Origin: Sediminispirochaeta bajacaliforniensis DSM 16054
Lineage (GTDB): Bacteria > Spirochaetota > Spirochaetia > DSM-16054 > Sediminispirochaetaceae
Assembly: GCF_000378205.1 (NCBI RefSeq)
Contig: NZ_KB899421.1
Location: 52,920 to 116,919 of the forward strand
Length of the DNA: 64,000 bases
Direction of reading: 5' to 3'
The notes under the pieces were generated by a model, which ran no database searches, had not been told where the DNA came from, and saw only the letters and a program-made list of their open reading frames with translations. The number at the start of each line of letters is the position of its first letter. The first letter of the stretch is position 1. Below, piece after piece: positions 60,874 to 64,000 of this stretch. The translations under genes were made by a program, and so were the position numbers.

Positions 60874-61811
60874 AGCTCAACCACCAAATCTTCCGTTGCA
60901 AGATCAATTTTGATCTTTTTGTTCTTCAGATGAGAGCGATACCAATCCGCCGACTGCTGCATGGCATAGAGCTTTCGGTCGTCATATTCAGGTTCGTGAT
61001 GAAATAACACCAAGTGTCGGATCTTCCAAGCCGAAGCGAAGTCGACGGCAAGGCTATAAGAAGAGTGTCCCCAATTATATTTTTCGATAGCCTCACCCAA
61101 AGTGTATTGGCTATCCATGATCACAAGATCGGCACCTTCAAAATAGGCACGATTTGCATCGTTTTTCTGAAAATCGGCCTCGGAGAGCTCGGTATCGGTC
61201 GAGAAAATTGCTTTTTTCCCCCTCTCTTCGACGCGATAACTGACTGATTCACCGGGATGACGCATCTTTTTCCAGCGTACAGACGCATCACCGATACGCA
61301 AGGGGGTATTATCGATTGTATGGAAATGGAGCTCTGCTGCAGCCGCATCCAAGCCTATGGGAAAATAGGGATCACGCATCTGTCCTTCAATAATCTCGCG
61401 AAGGTCCTCCCGAGGGCTGTAAAAATGGAGAACAGCACGCCTGTCATAGAGCTTGGAAAAAAAAGGAAGCCCTTGAAGGTGATCCCAGTGAAAATGAGAA
61501 AAAAAGATATGAAATGTATCGATATGCTCCTGTTCTTTCAGCAGCATGGAAGAAAATTGTTGCATACCGGAGCCTGCATCGAAGAGTATGACATCATTCC
61601 CAGATGTTCTGACTTCAACGCAGGTCGTGTTCCCGCCAACGGTTCCAAAAAGCGATGCAGGAAGCCTTCCAAGAAAGCGTTCTCTACTTAGCTGAGAGTT
61701 AAGATCTTCCGGCCGCGCCCTTTGGAGCACCGCAGCAATTTTGGTTCGTACTTGTTCGGACGTCAGCGGCCGCGGAAGCGAACCTCGGACCCCCCAGAAG
61801 CGAATTTTCAT
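60870..61811 (-). CDS. Metallo-beta-lactamase-fold hydrolase
   Basis: 313 residues, cytoplasmic. It opens with MKIRFWGVRGSLPRP, a start typical of the PhnP/RNase Z-like branch of the family. The metal site HFHWDH is in FFSHFHWDHLQGLPFF (about 130-145), with a later His in the MRHPGESVSYR segment, Asp in IMDSQYT and His in HHEPEYD. The ligand set for two metals appears complete. Related proteins hydrolyse phosphodiesters such as cyclic nucleotides; the substrate here is unknown. It begins 2 bases after the YkgJ-type gene and is coupled to the 65-residue protein. Confidence 0.85.
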   Translation of the reverse strand: MKIRFWGVRGSLPRPLTSEQVRTKIAAVLQRARPEDLNSQLSRERFLGRLPASLFGTVGGNTTCVEVRTSGNDVILFDAGSGMQQFSSMLLKEQEHIDTFHIFFSHFHWDHLQGLPFFSKLYDRRAVLHFYSPREDLREIIEGQMRDPYFPIGLDAAAAELHFHTIDNTPLRIGDASVRWKKMRHPGESVSYRVEERGKKAIFSTDTELSEADFQKNDANRAYFEGADLVIMDSQYTLGEAIEKYNWGHSSYSLAVDFASAWKIRHLVLFHHEPEYDDRKLYAMQQSADWYRSHLKNKKIKIDLATEDLVVEL

Positions 61812-61813
61812 AA

Positions 61814-62308
61814 TCAGCGTCCCTCTTCGTCATCACTGCCGACCCCACGGAGCCAGGAAAGATCGTCTTTATCCATATCGATAAAACGTTCCTTCCGCCG
61901 CTGGAAAAGCCATTGTTCGATTATTTCTCGTGAGTGAAGTTCTCCCCTGTCAATCCCAGGGCAGTCGGCAGTCAAAGCTCTCCACGTATCGATTGACTCA
62001 AGATGGGGAGCCCAAAAGGGATAACTGCGGCATTGCAAGGGTCTTGCCTCGTAGGCGATACAGCCGTCCTCTCCCCAGAGGATACAGTCGTAATTATCTT
62101 TTTCCTGTAAACTAAGTCGCTTGACAAGTCCGAGATCAACAGTTCTGCAAAACCGATCAAGAAACAATGAAACCGGCATACGGAAATGCAGAATCAAGCG
62201 ATCAAGATCTTCGTATGACAGAAAAACAAAGCCGGGTTCATGCCTGCAACAACGAGAACAACGAGTGCAGGTAAATCGTAATCCCTTTTCGTAAAAGGTG
62301 GTATTCAT
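61814..62308 (-). CDS. YkgJ-type cysteine cluster protein
   Basis: 164 residues. The N-terminal FTCTRCSRCCRHEPG and the later CILW...GCIAYEARPLQCRSYPFW give the Cys pattern of the CxxCxxCC (PF03692, Fe/Zn-chelating) family. The exact role is unknown; members are proposed to bind iron or zinc. It is the first gene of the minus-strand run, starting at ATG 62308 with GGGA upstream and a fitting promoter at 62320-62348. The C-terminus is acidic (SWLRGVGSDDEEGR). Confidence 0.85.
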   Translation of the reverse strand: MNTTFYEKGLRFTCTRCSRCCRHEPGFVFLSYEDLDRLILHFRMPVSLFLDRFCRTVDLGLVKRLSLQEKDNYDCILWGEDGCIAYEARPLQCRSYPFWAPHLESIDTWRALTADCPGIDRGELHSREIIEQWLFQRRKERFIDMDKDDLSWLRGVGSDDEEGR

Positions 62309-62319
62309 ACTTCCCTATA

Positions 62320-62348
62320 AAATTACGCCGGATTGATACGAAAAACAA
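62320..62348 (-). promoter_or_regulatory. Candidate promoter for the YkgJ/metallohydrolase operon
   Basis: On the minus strand, TTGTTT (62343-62348), a 17-base spacer and TAATTT (62320-62325) lie between the tRNA terminator and the ATG at 62308. Confidence 0.45.
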
Positions 62349-62376
62349 GCATTTATAACTCGACTTTGTACATCCG

Positions 62377-62409
62377 AAAAAAAAGGCCTTCCGAAAAACG
62401 GAAGGCCTT
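62377..62409 (-). terminator. Strong intrinsic terminator after the tRNA genes
   Basis: A perfect 11-bp stem (AAGGCCTTCCG / CGGAAGGCCTT; arms 62383-62393 and 62399-62409) with a 5-base loop is followed on the minus strand by a run of eight T (62377-62384, partly in the stem). It begins directly after the tRNA-Tyr 3' end. Confidence 0.85.
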
Positions 62410-62491
62410 TGGGGAGAGAAGGATTCGAACCTTCGAAGGCGTAGCCAACAGATTTACAGTCTGCCCCCTTTGACCGCTCGGGAACCTCCCC
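62410..62491 (-). tRNA. tRNA-Tyr (GTA)
   Basis: Minus strand, 82 bases, class II with a long variable arm. Acceptor GGGGAGG pairs with TCTCCCC (one G-U), discriminator A, anticodon loop CTGTAAA with anticodon GTA, T arm GGTTCGAATCC. No CCA is encoded: AAG follows the discriminator. It decodes both Tyr codons and is a queuosine target of the Tgt found in this window. Confidence 0.96.
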
Positions 62492-62541
62492 ATTGCTACT
62501 ATAACGCAGCAGAATCTAACACAAGGTTAGATCTTTTGTCA

Positions 62542-62615
62542 AGCCACCTGTCAGATTCGAACTGACGACCCCGAGATTACAAGTCACGTGCTCTGGCCAG
62601 CTGAGCTAAGGTGGC
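62542..62615 (-). tRNA. tRNA-Thr (TGT)
   Basis: Minus strand, 74 bases. Acceptor GCCACCT pairs with AGGTGGC, D arm AGCTCAGCTGGCCAGAGC, anticodon loop CTTGTAA with anticodon TGT, T arm CAGTTCGAATCTG. The anticodon stem has one T-T mismatch in its middle. No CCA is encoded. It lies 50 bases upstream of tRNA-Tyr and is transcribed with it. Confidence 0.95.
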
Positions 62616-62638
62616 ATCAAATATATCAAAATACTCCA

Positions 62639-62668
62639 TTTATACCTAATATTACCATCTAAAACCAA
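62639..62668 (-). promoter_or_regulatory. Candidate promoter for the tRNA-Thr/tRNA-Tyr unit
   Basis: Minus strand: TTGGTT (62663-62668), an 18-base spacer and TATAAA (62639-62644), 24 bases ahead of the tRNA-Thr 5' end. The remaining sequence to about 62850 shows no gene or repeat that I can identify. Confidence 0.4.
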
Positions 62669-62851
62669 GGTTTTTACGGCAATTTCGGCTTGTTTGGGAG
62701 CATTCCACCCACAATAAGATACACAAAATCTTAACGGTAGTTAATCTTTACGTCGATTTCCTACACATAAAATCGCCGCCATTTAGCAGCGAAACCATTG
62801 AAGCGGAATATAGCGAAAACTGAGGAAATGGTCAAGGGAGCTAAAGGTAAT

Positions 62852-62920
62852 TCAAAACAGAGCCTGCAGCACATTCATTATAATAGAGAGGACCAGTGCA
62901 GAGCCCCCGGCTTTAAGGGC
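62852..62920. repeat. Diverged direct repeat, partner at 63709-63777
   Basis: 69 bases match the stretch 63709-63777, with 51 of 59 identical over the best part (62862-62920 against 63719-63777). Both copies encode the same protein C-terminus on the minus strand and flank the lipoprotein gene. The similarity stops exactly where the insertion sequence begins in the partner copy. Confidence 0.8.
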
Positions 62921-63007
62921 CGTCTGCTGCCGCTGATTTCGCAGAGAAGCTACGCCACTGGAGATTAGCGAGACAAAGGCCAGTCCTTTGACCGTAGCAT
63001 ATAAGCT
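62852..63007 (-). pseudogene. C-terminal remnant of a small hydrophobic protein (copy 1)
   Basis: A 51-codon open stretch begins right after the lipoprotein stop, in the same frame, and has no ATG, GTG or TTG at its beginning. It reads SLYATVKGLAFVSLISSG, then ASLRNQRQQT, then ALKAGGSALVL and MNVLQALF before TGA, so two hydrophobic helices around a basic turn. The last 22 codons match a second stretch at 63709-63777 at 18 of 22 residues, with changes concentrated so as to keep the reading frame. This shows both were once coding. The parent family is not recognised. It lies in the 392-base gene-free gap between tRNA-Thr and the lipoprotein. Confidence 0.55.
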
Positions 63008-63571
63008 TTAGTTAGATGCTGTCCCCAAATGTTCCAGTCCTAAGATTTGCATACTTTCGATTATGTCAACATAATCAGGTTTCTCATCTCCGATGATGAA
63101 AGCAGAAATGAAAAGGATATCATTTGTTTCTTCGATTATTTCAAGATATGTGTAGACCTTCAGTACGACTTCTGCTGAATTATTTTGATATTCGTGCATC
63201 GATGCGATGCCGTTTCGACCCCAAATAGGATTGTTTATACTACCTCCGCTCACTTTGCAATCTTGAAATTCCGGAATACTCGATGCTTTCTGAAGATCGT
63301 TTAGTGCAACCATTCTATATAGCTGCGCTGGCTCGATGTCATTTCGAAAATCGGTAAGAGTTATCAACAGAGTACGTTTAGTGTCATTGCTAAATAATTG
63401 TAATTGGTCTACGCCTTCGGGTGCATTGGGATTACTTGAGTACTGCCAGTGATCCGGAATAATTAAAGAGAGGCGATTGAACTCAACTGATTCTTGACAT
63501 GAAATAGACTGGAGTGAAATCATAAAAAAGAGAAAGACGAAATATTTCTTAAAGCTGTTGTTTCCAAACAT
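63008..63571 (-). CDS. Small lipoprotein of unknown function
   Basis: 187 residues. Signal sequence with lipobox SISC puts the lipidated Cys at 25. The mature part begins VEFNRLSLIIPDHWQYSSNP and continues as alternating strands and helices. This recalls the DcrB/PsbP-like fold of small periplasmic proteins (IPDHW, then DLQKASSIPEF), but the match is only suggestive. GAGG precedes the ATG. The gene is visibly more AT-rich than its neighbours. It is bounded on the minus strand by GTTAGGT upstream and by ATCTAAC, which forms its last codons, downstream, as for an integron gene cassette. Confidence 0.7.
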   Translation of the reverse strand: MFGNNSFKKYFVFLFFMISLQSISCQESVEFNRLSLIIPDHWQYSSNPNAPEGVDQLQLFSNDTKRTLLITLTDFRNDIEPAQLYRMVALNDLQKASSIPEFQDCKVSGGSINNPIWGRNGIASMHEYQNNSAEVVLKVYTYLEIIEETNDILFISAFIIGDEKPDYVDIIESMQILGLEHLGTASN

Positions 63572-63603
63572 GTTTTTACCTCATCGTTTTGCATTTGGGT
63601 ATT

Positions 63604-63688
63604 GCACCTAACTTCTTTTAGTAACACGAAATTCATGTAGATAATATTTCTTTATTAGAGAGAATACCACGGAAATGAAGTTAAATGC
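63604..63688 (-). other. Integron attC-like inverted site
   Basis: On the minus strand the 85-nt element starts GCATTTAACTTCATTT and ends AAAAGAAGTTAGGTGC. The ends fold into a 16-position stem with two G-U pairs and one mismatch. The inner cores match the attC consensus: ATTTAAC for RYYYAAC and GTTAGGT for GTTRRRY, in the right order and orientation relative to the upstream remnant and downstream lipoprotein genes. Length is within the known attC range. The central part does not pair well, and no integrase is in the window, so this is a candidate only. Confidence 0.4.
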
Positions 63689-63708
63689 TATCAGGATATA
63701 CCAGATTC

Positions 63709-63777
63709 TCAGAATAAGGCCTGCAGCACATTTACGATAATAGAGGCGGCCAGGACAGAGCCCCCGGCTTTAAGGGC
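63709..63777 (-). pseudogene. C-terminal remnant of the same hydrophobic protein (copy 2), cut by an insertion sequence
   Basis: The minus strand reads ALKAGGSVLAAS then IIVNVLQALF and TGA, paralogous to the remnant at 62852-63007. Immediately upstream of the conserved ALKAGG codons the similarity ends at 63777/63778, where the insertion-sequence terminus starts. The rest of the gene must lie beyond the element, outside this window. Twenty bases after its stop begins the attC-like site. Confidence 0.6.
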
Positions 63778-63823
63778 GATGACGTACAATATCTTGCGCA
63801 AATTCTAATTTTGATAAAAAGAA

Positions 63824-63879
63824 AGTCCTCAATCTGACGATTGATTAAGTACGACCAAAACCAAGTCAGAAAGAGGACT
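63824..63879 (+). promoter_or_regulatory. Hairpin covering the transposase ribosome-binding site
   Basis: AGTCCTCAATCTGAC (63824-63838) pairs with GTCAGAAAGAGGACT (63865-63879) at 13 of 15 positions, around a 26-base loop. The 3' arm contains AAGAGGA, the Shine-Dalgarno for the ATG at 63882, so messages that include the whole stem should be poorly translated. Confidence 0.6.
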
Positions 63880-63881
63880 AT

Positions 63882-64000
63882 ATGAACAGTAAGATTATCG
63901 AGATAAATGAGGAAGAAGTCAAAAACCATTTAGGGAATTTTGTTAGAGAAACGGTAGAGGAAACATTGAATGCCATGCTGGAAGCTGAAGCCGAGCAATT
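63882..64000 (+). CDS. IS256-family transposase, 3' partial
   Basis: 39 codons are visible from ATG 63882, preceded by AAGAGGA. The segment HLGNFVRETVEETLNAM followed by LEAEAEQ is the start of the Mutator/IS256 DDE transposase family, whose members typically read VEETLNALLDAEAD near the N-terminus before an RYER motif. The catalytic DDE domain would lie beyond the window end, so activity cannot be judged. Confidence 0.8.
   Translation, partial: MNSKIIEINEEEVKNHLGNFVRETVEETLNAMLEAEAEQ

Larger units (their letters stand above)
63778..64000 (+). mobile_element. IS256-family insertion sequence, left end (continues past the window)
   Basis: The element is placed from 63778 because host similarity ends there and the sequence begins GATGACGTACAATATCTTGC, with the GAT start and spacing seen in IS256-type terminal repeats. 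A transposase reading frame begins 104 bases in. The right end is outside the window, so the inverted repeat and target duplication could not be checked. Confidence 0.65.

Noticed and set aside
62852..63571. Programmed stop-codon readthrough from the lipoprotein into the hydrophobic remnant
   Set aside because: The frame is shared, but the lipoprotein and remnant differ in base composition, and the remnant's paralogue is independent of a lipoprotein; a decayed gene is simpler.
63732..63929. A 65-codon minus-strand frame with a hydrophobic stretch
   Set aside because: It crosses the insertion-sequence boundary, is out of frame with the paralogous remnant, and has no ribosome-binding site.
1..64000. 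CRISPR arrays, prophage genes or restriction systems
   Set aside because: No regularly spaced repeats, phage structural genes or methylase/nuclease motifs were seen.

Overview
The window looks like a chromosomal segment of a free-living or host-associated spirochaete, most likely of the Spirochaeta/Sediminispirochaeta type. This is inferred from gene content. The cues are a roughly 900-residue protein ending in a GreA domain (the form known from Borrelia and Treponema), many TPR and HEAT envelope proteins, an outer-membrane protein built from FlgD-like Ig modules plus an OmpA domain, and the arrangement recA-scpA-scpB-rluB-cmk-rpsA. Nearly all of the window is tightly packed housekeeping sequence. 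Only the last 1.4 kb looks accessory.

Layout. 1-6254 (+): lptF (cut by the window edge), lptG, tgt, murJ and a HEAT-repeat exported protein. 6295-12026 (-): a TPR protein, the GreA-domain protein and a von Willebrand A membrane protein, read from a near-consensus promoter at 12048-12075. 12180-15749 (+): a three-subunit molybdenum hydroxylase of the xanthine dehydrogenase family. 15854-30446 (+): rpe, exported TPR proteins, dtd, recA, scpAB, rluB, cmk, rpsA, a GAF/sigma-54-type activator, another TPR protein and a CHASE2 adenylate cyclase. 30421-31594 (+): a lipoprotein and a small membrane protein.

31609-40277 (+) is the most unusual stretch. Four genes with overlapping ends encode a YesN-type response regulator, a LytS/YesM-type kinase with no extracytoplasmic sensor domain, a double ABC ATPase whose catalytic motifs are almost all lost, and an RbsC-type permease. 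A second promoter then drives an intact RbsA-type ATPase, a second permease and a periplasmic sugar-binding protein. I read the first four genes as a possible signalling device made from a dead ABC importer, next to the live importer it may monitor. MazG follows.

41358-62308 (-) carries YkgJ-type, metallo-beta-lactamase and 65-residue proteins, the 1424-residue OmpA/Ig protein, mltG, dnaG, rpoD, a zinc-ribbon coiled-coil protein, RNase P RNA, a TPR protein, the elongasome genes mreB-mreC-mreD-mrdA-rodA and a radical SAM/DUF2344 fusion. It joins replication priming, the primary sigma factor, RNA processing and cell-wall elongation in one run of same-strand genes.

62377-64000: tRNA-Tyr and tRNA-Thr with a strong terminator, then an accessory tip. 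The tip holds a small AT-rich lipoprotein gene flanked by two diverged C-terminal remnants of the same hydrophobic protein, an 85-nt inverted structure with integron attC-like core sites, and the left end of an IS256-family element that interrupts the second remnant exactly at 63777/63778. The element's 5' hairpin covers the transposase ribosome-binding site.
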